Below, piece after piece: positions 1 through 5,221 of a stretch of DNA of 5,221 nucleotides; the first letter of the stretch is position 1, and each line of letters opens with the position of its first letter. The translations under genes and the position numbers were made by a program. The stretch is from Spirochaetales bacterium (GTDB taxonomy: Bacteria; Spirochaetota; Spirochaetia; Sphaerochaetales; Sphaerochaetaceae). The stretch lies in NCBI GenBank assembly GCA_017475725.1, contig JAFVFA010000173.1:1-5221 (forward strand). The letters run 5' to 3'. Below the pieces are notes generated by a model. That model was given only the letters and a program-made list of their open reading frames with translations, was not told the DNA's origin and ran no database searches.

Positions 1-1733
1 AGAGAAATGGCTTCATCTTGGAGCGTAAATACCGTCAATTCCTTCTTCCGTCAATACTAAGCTACATTGCCATGTCGCTCAACGAGTTCGTTGACGGGAT
101 TCTGGTCTCACAGATGCTGGGCTCTGATGCAATGGCCCTTGTCAACATGGCCAGCCCTGTCATGTTCGTGTTCTCGTTCACCTTCATGTTCCTGGGTGTT
201 GGCGGTTCCATAATCTATGCCGAGTCCTGCGGAAAACAGGACAGGAAGCAGGCCGGCACGGTCTATACGGTGACAATTTGCGCCGCTTTGTTTGCAACCC
301 TCTTGCTTGTGTCCTTGGGGATGCTGTTCCTTGGACCTCTCTCAAAGGCACTGTGCCATGATGCGGGATCAATGGCTGAATTCACTGACTATCTTAGGTT
401 CCTTGTGATGTCGGGTCTGCTGATAATTCCTCTGATGTCAGTGACATGCTTCATGTCAGCAATGGGTCGTCCAAGAATCGGGACCGCCATTAACATCATA
501 GCCAACACTGTCAACCTTGTGATGGACTATGTCTACATCCATTTCCTGCATACAGGTCTGAAGGGTGCCGCCATGGCCACCTTGACAGGATACTTGGCAA
601 GTGCGCTCTTCCTTATTGCCCTTGTGGCTTTGAAGAGGATCGTACTTCCTTTCGCCAAGATAGGGATCAGGGACTTCAAGCGGCTTGGCACCATAACCGC
701 CAGAGGAGGCGGTTCATCACTGGGGCAGATCGGCTACTGCATCAAGGTTGCCTTCTGCAACGGGTATGCGGCCAGACTGGCGGGTATGGAGGGTGTGACG
801 GTCTTCTCCCTCTGCATACAGGTCATCTCCATTGCCTCCATACTCATTGGAAGCTCCATAGATGCCATGACCCCGATAATGGCGTCCCTGTATGGGCAGA
901 AGGACTTCAAGGGGATCCGGTTGCTTCTCAGGACCACAATGCTGCTCCAACTGCTTCTGAACAGTGTCCTTGTTGCCTTGTTCGAGCTGTTTCCGAACAT
1001 TGTGCTCTCCATATACAACATTCCTTCGGCCTACACCGCATCTGCCACCTTGGGTATCAGGATCCTGTCCCTCATGTTCATCTTCAGGGGTTTCATCCTT
1101 GTGTTCATATCGTATTTCCAGGTCATGGACAGGAAGGTGTATGCGCTTCTGGTGAGTGTTACAGATGGGGTGGTCGGCATAGTCGCCCTGGCACTGATTC
1201 TTGGAAGCCTGTTTGGCGTGAATGGTATCTGGATGGCGTTCACCGCCAATTCGATCCTTCTTCTTCTGGGGATCCTTGCGGCCAATGCCATCATCTCCGC
1301 CAGGTCTCACGGCAGATTCGAGGGCCTTTTCCTTATGGAGAACGACCCTGAGAGCATTCCCGTCTATGATGCCACAGTCCGCATGAAGGACCCGAAGGCG
1401 TTCGATCTTGTCAGCAGGGTGGAGGAGTTCTGCGTCTCCAACGGCATAGAGAGGAGAAGGTCGGTGATGATATCACTTTCAGTGGAGGAGATGATATCCT
1501 ACACCATGGAGCACAGCAGCCTTGACAAGGATGACCACATCGATGTCCTTCTGAAGATAATGGATGACCAGATACTGATCTATTTCAGGAGCATAGGTCA
1601 GCCGTTCAACACTGCATCTGCACCGGTGGGGGAGTTCTCCAACATAGATGTCCTGACAAAGGTCGCAAGCAGCATAGACTTCTCCTATGTCATGGGCCTT
1701 AACCAGACAAGGGTGATCCTGGATAGGGGTTGA
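1..1733 (+). CDS. MATE-family efflux transporter with C-terminal GHKL/anti-sigma-kinase-like domain (5' partial)
   Basis: Predicted inner-membrane multidrug/toxin exporter of the MATE (MOP) superfamily, a cation-antiport family; the substrate cannot be read from sequence. Residues are counted from the TTG at 18. Residues 1-430 are a chain of hydrophobic segments, opening with the MATE-like LNEFVDGILVSQMLG (21-35) and containing the AMGRPR-type loop (148-153) and the LNLVMD-like NLVMDYVY (166-173). Residues about 445-571 are soluble and resemble the HATPase_c_2 (RsbW/SpoIIAB-like) fold: SVEEMISYTMEH (488-499) matches the N-box region, IGQPFN (525-530) the G1 region and GLNQTRVIL (560-568) the closing strand. 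The N-box Asn is Tyr495 and the G1 Asp is Ser524, so ATP binding is doubtful. The TTG at 18 has no ribosome binding site and the frame is open to base 1, so I infer that the true start lies upstream of the window. Family call secure; role of the tail inferred. Confidence 0.93.
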   Translation, partial: RNGFILERKYRQFLLPSILSYIAMSLNEFVDGILVSQMLGSDAMALVNMASPVMFVFSFTFMFLGVGGSIIYAESCGKQDRKQAGTVYTVTICAALFATLLLVSLGMLFLGPLSKALCHDAGSMAEFTDYLRFLVMSGLLIIPLMSVTCFMSAMGRPRIGTAINIIANTVNLVMDYVYIHFLHTGLKGAAMATLTGYLASALFLIALVALKRIVLPFAKIGIRDFKRLGTITARGGGSSLGQIGYCIKVAFCNGYAARLAGMEGVTVFSLCIQVISIASILIGSSIDAMTPIMASLYGQKDFKGIRLLLRTTMLLQLLLNSVLVALFELFPNIVLSIYNIPSAYTASATLGIRILSLMFIFRGFILVFISYFQVMDRKVYALLVSVTDGVVGIVALALILGSLFGVNGIWMAFTANSILLLLGILAANAIISARSHGRFEGLFLMENDPESIPVYDATVRMKDPKAFDLVSRVEEFCVSNGIERRRSVMISLSVEEMISYTMEHSSLDKDDHIDVLLKIMDDQILIYFRSIGQPFNTASAPVGEFSNIDVLTKVASSIDFSYVMGLNQTRVILDRG

Positions 1734-1736
1734 TGC

Positions 1737-1780
1737 AGAGGGCGCTTCAGTCTGCTTTCAGCAAAAATCGCCTTTTTTTT
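1737..1780 (+). terminator. Probable rho-independent terminator of the MATE gene
   Basis: Four bases after the TGA stop, AGAGGGCG (1737-1744) can pair with CGCCTTTT (1769-1776), the GGCG/CGCC core being perfect and the outer part containing two G-T pairs. The 24-base loop holds a small inner hairpin, TGCT-TTC-AGCA (1753-1763). A run of eight T (1773-1780) follows the core. The stem is short and bipartite, so this is plausible rather than strong. Confidence 0.4.
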
Positions 1781-1844
1781 GGGGTTTTCAGGGATGTTTA
1801 CCGCTTTTTTTCAGAAAAACAAGCATTTTTGGGGAGGAGGTGCA

Positions 1845-1882
1845 TATAAAAAGAGAACCCCAGCACATGGCTGAGGTTCTCT
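1845..1882 (-). terminator. Rho-independent terminator of tRNA-Thr
   Basis: On the minus strand, AGAGAACCTCAGC (1882-1870) pairs with GCTGGGGTTCTCT (1864-1852) around a five-base loop. This gives a 13-bp stem with one G-T pair, followed by a T-rich tract (TTTTTATA). It lies four bases beyond the tRNA 3' end. Read on the plus strand the same hairpin is followed only by CTTCTT, so it may weakly back up termination of the converging MATE transcript. Confidence 0.9.
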
Positions 1883-1886
1883 TCTT

Positions 1887-1958
1887 AGCCAGAAAAGGGA
1901 ATCGAACCCTTGACCTGCTCATTACGAGTGAGCTGCTCTACCCCTGAGCTAATCTGGC
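1887..1958 (-). tRNA. tRNA-Thr (anticodon CGT)
   Basis: The 72-base minus-strand gene folds as a full cloverleaf. It has acceptor GCCAGAT/TTCTGGC, D arm GCTC-AGGGGTA-GAGC, anticodon arm GCTCA-CTCGTAA-TGAGC, variable loop AGGTC and T arm AAGGG-TTCGATT-CCCTT. The anticodon CGT (plus-strand 1924-1926) reads ACG. The discriminator is T73 and no CCA is encoded. The seventh acceptor pair is a T-T mismatch. Position 37 is A, as expected for a tRNA that receives t6A from the TsaD system encoded next door. It has its own promoter and terminator and points away from the tsaD unit and towards the MATE gene. Confidence 0.96.
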
Positions 1959-1968
1959 ATCGTAGGGA

Positions 1969-1998
1969 AGAATAACCCAATTCATCCCGATTTGTAAA
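1969..1998 (-). promoter_or_regulatory. Sigma70-type promoter of tRNA-Thr
   Basis: Reading the minus strand, a -35 TTTACA (1998-1993), an 18-base spacer and a -10 TATTCT (1974-1969) precede the tRNA. The predicted start is near 1962, only about four bases before the mature 5' end at 1958. The -10 hexamer is identical to that of the tRNA-Gln promoter in this window. It stands back to back with the plus-strand promoter at 2007-2035, with eight bases between the two -35 boxes. Confidence 0.65.
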
Positions 1999-2006
1999 TA
2001 AGTCTG

Positions 2007-2035
2007 TTGACTATTTGACCACTCGACAGTACTTT
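2007..2035 (+). promoter_or_regulatory. Sigma70-type promoter of the small ORF-tsaD unit, predicted leaderless
   Basis: TTGACT (2007-2012), a 17-base spacer and TACTTT (2030-2035) form a good sigma70 promoter. With the usual six-base gap after the -10, +1 falls on base 2042, which is the A of the ATG of the 78-residue gene. No purine-rich Shine-Dalgarno site is present between the -10 and the ATG, and an in-frame TAA at 2036-2038 rules out an earlier start. The sequence shows the hexamers; the leaderless transcript is an inference. Confidence 0.6.
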
Positions 2036-2041
2036 TAAGCC

Positions 2042-2278
2042 ATGAACAAAATCGTTATCGTACCCACAGCAGAGGAACTCATAAGCCCGAAGAAACCCAA
2101 GAGGGGAGCAAAGGTCTATGGAATGCCTCTTGCAAAGGAACTTGTCTCTTACATCGATGACGCGGCGCCCCAGGCTACGCAGCAGCGACTCATAGACATG
2201 TTCTTCGCCGGGAAGTTCTCACCGACACTTATCAATGACGACGATTACGACTACGACTTCGAGGACGAGGAAATCTGA
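2042..2278 (+). CDS. Small acidic-tailed protein of unknown function (78 aa), coupled to tsaD
   Basis: I do not recognise this protein. It has a short hydrophobic start (KIVIVPTAEELI), a basic patch (KKPKRGAK, residues 17-24), a middle part that may be helical (AKELVSYIDD, 31-40; QQRLIDMFFAGKF, 47-59) and a strongly acidic tail with nine Asp/Glu among residues 66-78. It has no Cys or Trp, no signal peptide and no membrane span, so a cytoplasmic protein is likely. The ATG at 2042 is the earliest possible, because TAA lies at 2036-2038, and it has no Shine-Dalgarno site. The TGA overlaps the tsaD ATG by one base, and the acidic codons near the end also supply the tsaD ribosome binding site. A shorter form from Met28 (base 2123) is possible but less likely. 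Being first in a tight unit with tsaD suggests, without proving, a link to tRNA modification or growth control. Confidence 0.75.
   Translation: MNKIVIVPTAEELISPKKPKRGAKVYGMPLAKELVSYIDDAAPQATQQRLIDMFFAGKFSPTLINDDDYDYDFEDEEI
2267..2271 (+). promoter_or_regulatory. Ribosome binding site of tsaD inside the upstream gene
   Basis: GAGGA ends six bases before the tsaD ATG at 2278 and fixes that start. A second GAGGA sits six bases earlier (2261-2265). Both are codons for the Glu/Asp tail of the upstream protein. Together with the TGATG stop-start overlap this points to translational coupling. Confidence 0.75.
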
Positions 2279-3288
2279 TGTACGTTCTTGGAATAGAGAC
2301 CTCTTGTGACGAGTGTTCGGCAGCCATCGTGGAAGATGGTAAGAACATACTTTCCAATGTCATTGCAACACAGATAGAGCTTCACAGACCATTCGACGGC
2401 GTTGTGCCTGAGCTTGCGTCCAGACTCCACACAGAGTGGATCTCACAGGTCGTCAACGCTGCGGTCATGCAGGCGGGGATAGGGAAAGAGGACATAGGGG
2501 CCATAGCCGCAACGGCCAGGCCTGGGCTTCTGGGCTCGCTCCTTGTTGGACTGAACTTTGCAAAGGGAATGGCTTCGGTTCTGGATGTCCCGTTCATCGG
2601 AATAGACCATATCAGGGCGCATCTCTATGCCCCTCAGATAGAGCACCCGCTGGAGTATCCGTATCTCGGAGTGCTTCTGTCGGGCGGCCATACAGTGATC
2701 TGCCGCGTTGACAGCTACGACAGCATCGAGGTCCTTGGGACCACTGTAGACGACGCGATAGGCGAGGCCTTCGACAAGGTGGCCAAACACTATGGCCTTG
2801 GATATCCGGGTGGGGTCATGATTGACCGTCTGGCGCAGAAGGGCGACCCGATGGCTTTCAGGTTCTCGGGTCCTAAGATGAACAGCAGCTACCATCCCTA
2901 TGACATATCGTATTCCGGGCTCAAGACAGCTGTGATCAACCAGTTGGACATCTTCAGCACAGGTAAGCCTGCAACCCCTGAGAACATAGCTGCAAGTTTC
3001 CAGCGCGTTGCTGTCGGAATGCTGATCAAGAGGGTGGAGAAGGCCTTGCATGACACAGGGCTGAAGAGGATCTCAGCTGGTGGAGGGGTCGCAGCGAACT
3101 CGTTGGTGCGCAGCTCTCTGAAGGCGTTCGAGAATGATGGATATGAGGTTTCGTTCCCGAGCCTGAAGCTCTGCACCGACAATGGAGCAATGGTCGCGGG
3201 TCTTGGCTACCGGTACATCGCCGACGGATTCAGATCCGGGTATGATCTGACCGCATCAGCCAGGGTTTCAGCTTTCAAAAAAGCGTGA
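2278..3288 (+). CDS. tsaD: tRNA N6-adenosine threonylcarbamoyltransferase TsaD
   Basis: This is the catalytic subunit that moves the threonylcarbamoyl group from threonylcarbamoyl-AMP to N6 of A37 in tRNAs reading ANN codons, working in the cytoplasm with TsaB and TsaE. The 336 residues match the usual bacterial length (about 337). Visible landmarks are the ASKHA start LGIETSCDE (4-12), the metal ligands in HIRAH (His111, His115), SGGHT (135-139), DDAIGEAFDKVAK (158-170), GYPGG (175-179), DISYSGLKTAV (209-219), GGGVAANS (268-275) and CTDNGAMVA (299-307) with the third metal ligand Asp301. All catalytic features are intact. The usual DNAAM is DNGAM here, a mild change. It overlaps the 78-residue gene by one base and has a good ribosome binding site. 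No clear terminator follows, so transcripts may read into the tRNA-Gln/Glu unit and stop at 3538-3573. Confidence 0.98.
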   Translation: MYVLGIETSCDECSAAIVEDGKNILSNVIATQIELHRPFDGVVPELASRLHTEWISQVVNAAVMQAGIGKEDIGAIAATARPGLLGSLLVGLNFAKGMASVLDVPFIGIDHIRAHLYAPQIEHPLEYPYLGVLLSGGHTVICRVDSYDSIEVLGTTVDDAIGEAFDKVAKHYGLGYPGGVMIDRLAQKGDPMAFRFSGPKMNSSYHPYDISYSGLKTAVINQLDIFSTGKPATPENIAASFQRVAVGMLIKRVEKALHDTGLKRISAGGGVAANSLVRSSLKAFENDGYEVSFPSLKLCTDNGAMVAGLGYRYIADGFRSGYDLTASARVSAFKKA

Positions 3289-3332
3289 AAACGGCTGCTG
3301 GAATACTTTTTTCAAGGTTTTTCCTAAAATCC

Positions 3333-3361
3333 TTGACAGAACATTGAGATTTTTGTATTCT
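3333..3361 (+). promoter_or_regulatory. Strong sigma70 promoter of the tRNA-Gln/tRNA-Glu operon
   Basis: A consensus -35 TTGACA (3333-3338), a 17-base spacer and a -10 TATTCT (3356-3361) place the start near 3368, about eight bases before the tRNA-Gln gene. The A/T-rich stretch upstream (3303-3330) could act as an UP element. An imperfect inverted repeat (3313-3335) overlaps the -35 box. Confidence 0.85.
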
Positions 3362-3375
3362 CACCATGTTCGTTT

Positions 3376-3446
3376 TGGGATGTAGTGTAATGGTAACACT
3401 GCAGATTCTGGTTCTGCCTTTGGGGGTTCGAATCCCTCCATCCCAG
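3376..3446 (+). tRNA. tRNA-Gln (anticodon CTG)
   Basis: This is a 71-base cloverleaf with acceptor TGGGATG/CATCCCA (all seven pairs), D arm GTGT-AATGGTA-ACAC, anticodon arm GCAGA-TTCTGGT-TCTGC, four-base variable loop CTTT and T arm GGGGG-TTCGAAT-CCCTC with one G-T pair. The anticodon CTG reads CAG. The weak T1-A72 pair and discriminator G73 are typical glutamine identity features. No CCA is encoded. It is the first gene of a two-tRNA transcript, 18 bases ahead of tRNA-Glu. Confidence 0.97.
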
Positions 3447-3464
3447 TACCAGACAAGACTAGAT

Positions 3465-3536
3465 GGTCCCATCGTCTAGGGGTTAGGACGGGAGATTCTC
3501 AGTCTCTAAACAGGGGTTCGATTCCCCTTGGGACTA
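3465..3536 (+). tRNA. tRNA-Glu (anticodon CTC)
   Basis: This is a 72-base cloverleaf with acceptor GGTCCCA/TGGGACT (first pair G-T), D arm GTCT-AGGGGTTA-GGAC (inner pair T-G), anticodon arm GGAGA-TTCTCAG-TCTCT (outer pair G-T), variable loop AAAC and T arm AGGGG-TTCGATT-CCCCT. The anticodon CTC reads GAG, and the discriminator is A73. CCA is not encoded. It shares a promoter with tRNA-Gln and is followed one base later by the terminator stem. The G-T pair at 1-72 leaves a small doubt over the exact 5' end. Confidence 0.96.
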
Positions 3537-3537
3537 A

Positions 3538-3573
3538 AAGGGCTGCTGAAGAGATTCGGCAGCCTTTCTTTTT
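3538..3573 (+). terminator. Rho-independent terminator of the tRNA-Gln/Glu operon
   Basis: AAGGGCTGCTGAA (3538-3550) pairs with TTCGGCAGCCTTT (3555-3567) around the tetraloop GAGA, giving a 13-bp stem with two G-T pairs. CTTTTT (3568-3573) follows. It starts right after the tRNA-Glu discriminator and could also end any read-through from tsaD. Confidence 0.92.
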
Positions 3574-3642
3574 GCCCCCTGCTATATGCAAAAGGGCGAA
3601 GATTCTGTATGCTTGACTGGTTCAATAGTAATAACATGTATA

Positions 3643-3647
3643 AGAGG
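3643..3647 (+). promoter_or_regulatory. Ribosome binding site of the ABC-F gene
   Basis: AGAGG ends six bases before the ATG at 3654, which fixes that start. The start agrees with the family pattern, since the first ABC domain begins within a few residues (ITASDISLSFG). Confidence 0.75.
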
Positions 3648-3653
3648 TAAGCG

Positions 3654-5221
3654 ATGATTACTGCTTCTGACATCTCCCTGTCATTCGGAACACAGGTTCT
3701 CTTCAAGAACGTCAACATCAAGTTCACACCCGGCAACTGCTATGGAATCATCGGCGCAAACGGTGCGGGGAAGTCAACATTCCTGAAGATCCTCTCCGGA
3801 GAGATCGAGCCCGACACCGGTGAGATCATCATCACACCCGGTCAGAGAATGGCCGTTCTCAGGCAGGACCACTTCGCTTTCAACGAATACAGCATCCTGG
3901 ACACTGTCATCATGGGCTACAGGAAGCTCTACGATGTCCGCAAGGAGAGGGATGAGATCTACTCCAAGGATGAGTTCTCCGAGGAGGACGGCATAAGGGC
4001 AGCCGAGCTTGAGGGCGAGTTCGCAGAGCTTGGCGGCTGGGAGGCTGAGGCCGATGCCGGTGTCCTTCTCGACGGTCTTGGAATCCCTGTCCCGATGCAC
4101 GACAAGCTCATGAAGGATGTCGAGGACAACGTCAAGGTCCGCGTCCTGCTTGCTCAGGCGCTTTTCGGCAATCCGGACATCCTGCTTCTGGACGAGCCTA
4201 CGAACCACCTGGATCTGGAGTCCATCCACTGGCTTGAGGACTTCCTGAGCGAGTTCAACAACACGGTCATCGTCGTGTCCCATGACAGACACTTCCTCAA
4301 TACAGTGTGTACGCACATTGCGGACATCGACTTCGGCAAGATCCAGCTCTACGTAGGTAACTACGACTTCTGGTACATGTCCAGCCAGCTGATCGCGAAG
4401 CAGATGAAGGACGAGAAGAAGAGAAGGGAGGAGAAGATCGCGGAGCTCAAGGAGTTCATCCTGAGATTCTCCAGCAACGTGGCCAAGGCGCGTCAGGCCA
4501 CAAGCCGCAAGAAGCTGATCGACAAGCTGACGATCGATGACATCCAGCCGTCCAGCCGCCGTTTCCCGTATGTGGCCTTCAAGCCCAACCGCGAGTGCGG
4601 CAAGAACATCCTTGAGATCAAGGGGCTGACGAAGGTCGTCGATGGGCAGAAGGTCCTGGACAACCTGAACCTGCTGGTGAACAACGGGGACAAGATCGCA
4701 TTCGTGGGTCCCAACCACTTCGCCAAGTCTGTGCTGTTCGAGATCATCTCCGGGAACATGGAGCCGGATTCAGGTGAATATCTCTGGGGTGTCACGACAT
4801 CGCAGGGCTACTTCCCGAAGAACAACGACAGCCTGTTCCGCGAGGACATGTCTATCACGGATTGGCTTGGCCAGTACATCGAGGATGCGGACGAGACCTA
4901 TCTCCGCTCATTCCTCGGAAGGATGCTCTTCTCGGGCGACGAGGCTCTGAAGAGCTGTCTGGTCCTCTCCGGAGGCGAGAAGGTTCGCTGCGTGCTTGCA
5001 AAGCTCATGCTTGAGGGCGCCAACTGCCTGATCTTCGACGAGCCTACAAGCCACCTTGACCTTGAGGCCATCCAGAGCCTGAACAACGGTCTCATCGACT
5101 TCTCCGGTGTGGTACTTTTCAACTCGCACGACCACCAGTTCGTGGACTCCATAGCCAACCGCATAATCGAGTTCACTCCGAAGGGGCTGATCGACCGCTA
5201 CATGAAGTTCGATGACTACAT
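3654..5221 (+). CDS. YbiT-like ABC-F ATPase, ribosome-associated (3' partial)
   Basis: Tandem ABC ATPase of the ABC-F class. These soluble proteins bind the ribosomal E site and use their interdomain linker to contact P-site tRNA. The 522 residues seen are close to the roughly 530 of YbiT, so only a short C-terminal end is missing. NBD1 has Walker A GANGAGKST (34-42), Walker B and H-loop in ILLLDEPTNHLD (176-187) and SHDRHF (209-214), but its signature is eroded (DVEDNVKVR, 155-163, instead of LSGGEKVR). The charged linker runs from about 244 to 318 (KARQATSRKKLIDK, 278-291). NBD2 has an eroded Walker A, GPNHFAKS (352-359), a normal LSGGEK (438-443), Walker B CLIFDEPT (458-465) and His492. 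The pairing Walker A1 with signature 2 is therefore intact, while the other composite site is degenerate. The motifs, including VCTHIADIDFGK (218-229), resemble what I recall of E. coli YbiT. Gln is coded only by CAG as far as I can see, matching the tRNA upstream. Promoter unclear. Confidence 0.95.
   Translation, partial: MITASDISLSFGTQVLFKNVNIKFTPGNCYGIIGANGAGKSTFLKILSGEIEPDTGEIIITPGQRMAVLRQDHFAFNEYSILDTVIMGYRKLYDVRKERDEIYSKDEFSEEDGIRAAELEGEFAELGGWEAEADAGVLLDGLGIPVPMHDKLMKDVEDNVKVRVLLAQALFGNPDILLLDEPTNHLDLESIHWLEDFLSEFNNTVIVVSHDRHFLNTVCTHIADIDFGKIQLYVGNYDFWYMSSQLIAKQMKDEKKRREEKIAELKEFILRFSSNVAKARQATSRKKLIDKLTIDDIQPSSRRFPYVAFKPNRECGKNILEIKGLTKVVDGQKVLDNLNLLVNNGDKIAFVGPNHFAKSVLFEIISGNMEPDSGEYLWGVTTSQGYFPKNNDSLFREDMSITDWLGQYIEDADETYLRSFLGRMLFSGDEALKSCLVLSGGEKVRCVLAKLMLEGANCLIFDEPTSHLDLEAIQSLNNGLIDFSGVVLFNSHDHQFVDSIANRIIEFTPKGLIDRYMKFDDY

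Noticed and set aside
717..1310. Minus-strand open frames of 197, 95 and 87 codons opposite the MATE gene
   Set aside because: They are antisense to clear transmembrane coding sequence, lack ribosome binding sites and have low-complexity, charged translations typical of shadows.
1840..1947. Plus-strand frame of about 35 codons after AGGAGG, running through the tRNA-Thr gene
   Set aside because: There is no start at suitable spacing (GTG directly abuts the tract and ATG 1867 is 26 bases away), and it is antisense to a terminator and a tRNA.
2443..3051. Minus-strand 202-codon frame opposite tsaD
   Set aside because: It is antisense to the conserved TsaD core and has no supporting start signals or recognisable motifs.
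3289..3312. Possible tsaD terminator (small GAAA-loop hairpin near the stop codon, then six T)
   Set aside because: The stem is only about five pairs with a bulge, includes the stop codon and lies too far from the T run.
3613..3644. Possible ABC-F promoter: TTGACT (3613) with ATGTAT, TGTATA or TATAAG (3636-3644)
   Set aside because: The hexamers at good spacing match poorly, TATAAG needs a 20-base spacer, and each option would start transcription inside or after the ribosome binding site. The promoter is left unassigned.
3275..3736. Minus-strand frames containing GGIRTPKG-like and GNRTPV-like stretches
   Set aside because: These are the well-known spurious translations of tRNA T-arms (antisense of the TTCGAAT/TTCGATT region), not proteins.
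3774..4718. Long minus-strand open frame of 314 codons opposite the ABC-F gene, plus further minus frames at 4493-4795 and 4898-5176
   Set aside because: They are antisense shadows. The plus strand carries an unbroken ABC-F protein with clear Walker, signature and linker motifs through the same bases, and the minus translations match no family I know.
1..5221. Mobile elements, CRISPR arrays, defence islands, riboswitches
   Set aside because: I found no transposase or integrase motifs, no spaced direct repeats, no tRNA-end duplications next to the three tRNA genes, and no leader long enough for a known riboswitch.

Overview
The window looks like chromosomal housekeeping DNA from a bacterium of moderate GC content. 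The evidence is Shine-Dalgarno sites, sigma70-type promoters, rho-independent terminators, a bacterial-length TsaD, a YbiT-type ABC-F protein and tRNA genes without an encoded CCA. The overall flavour of the proteins and tRNAs reminds me of spirochaetes (Sphaerochaeta/Treponema relatives, possibly gut-derived), but this is an impression from memory, not an assignment. I see no transposase, integrase, phage gene, CRISPR array or attachment site.

Layout. (1) Bases 1-1733 hold the 3' portion of a MATE-family exporter gene, almost certainly begun upstream of the window. Its product carries an extra cytoplasmic C-terminal domain that resembles the anti-sigma-factor/GHKL ATPase fold but has lost key ATP-binding residues. 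A probable terminator follows. (2) Bases 1845-1998 hold a convergent tRNA-Thr(CGT) gene on the minus strand with its own terminator and promoter. (3) Bases 2007-3288 hold a two-gene unit: an unrecognised 78-residue protein with a very acidic tail, then tsaD, joined by a 1-base TGATG overlap. The promoter geometry places the transcription start exactly on the first gene's ATG, so that mRNA is predicted to be leaderless. (4) Bases 3333-3573 hold a tRNA-Gln(CTG)-tRNA-Glu(CTC) operon with a near-consensus promoter and a strong terminator. (5) Bases 3654-5221 hold a YbiT-like ABC-F ATPase gene running off the 3' edge.

Apart from the exporter, everything serves translation. There are three tRNAs, all with C34 anticodons for G-ending codons. 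TsaD makes t6A37 in ANN-decoding tRNAs, and the neighbouring tRNA-Thr is one of its expected substrates. The ABC-F protein is expected to act on the ribosome. I do not see a clear new multi-gene system. The best leads are the degenerate ATPase-like tail on the transporter, the leaderless small gene coupled to tsaD, and the ABC-F protein in which both halves of one composite ATP site are eroded while the other site is intact.
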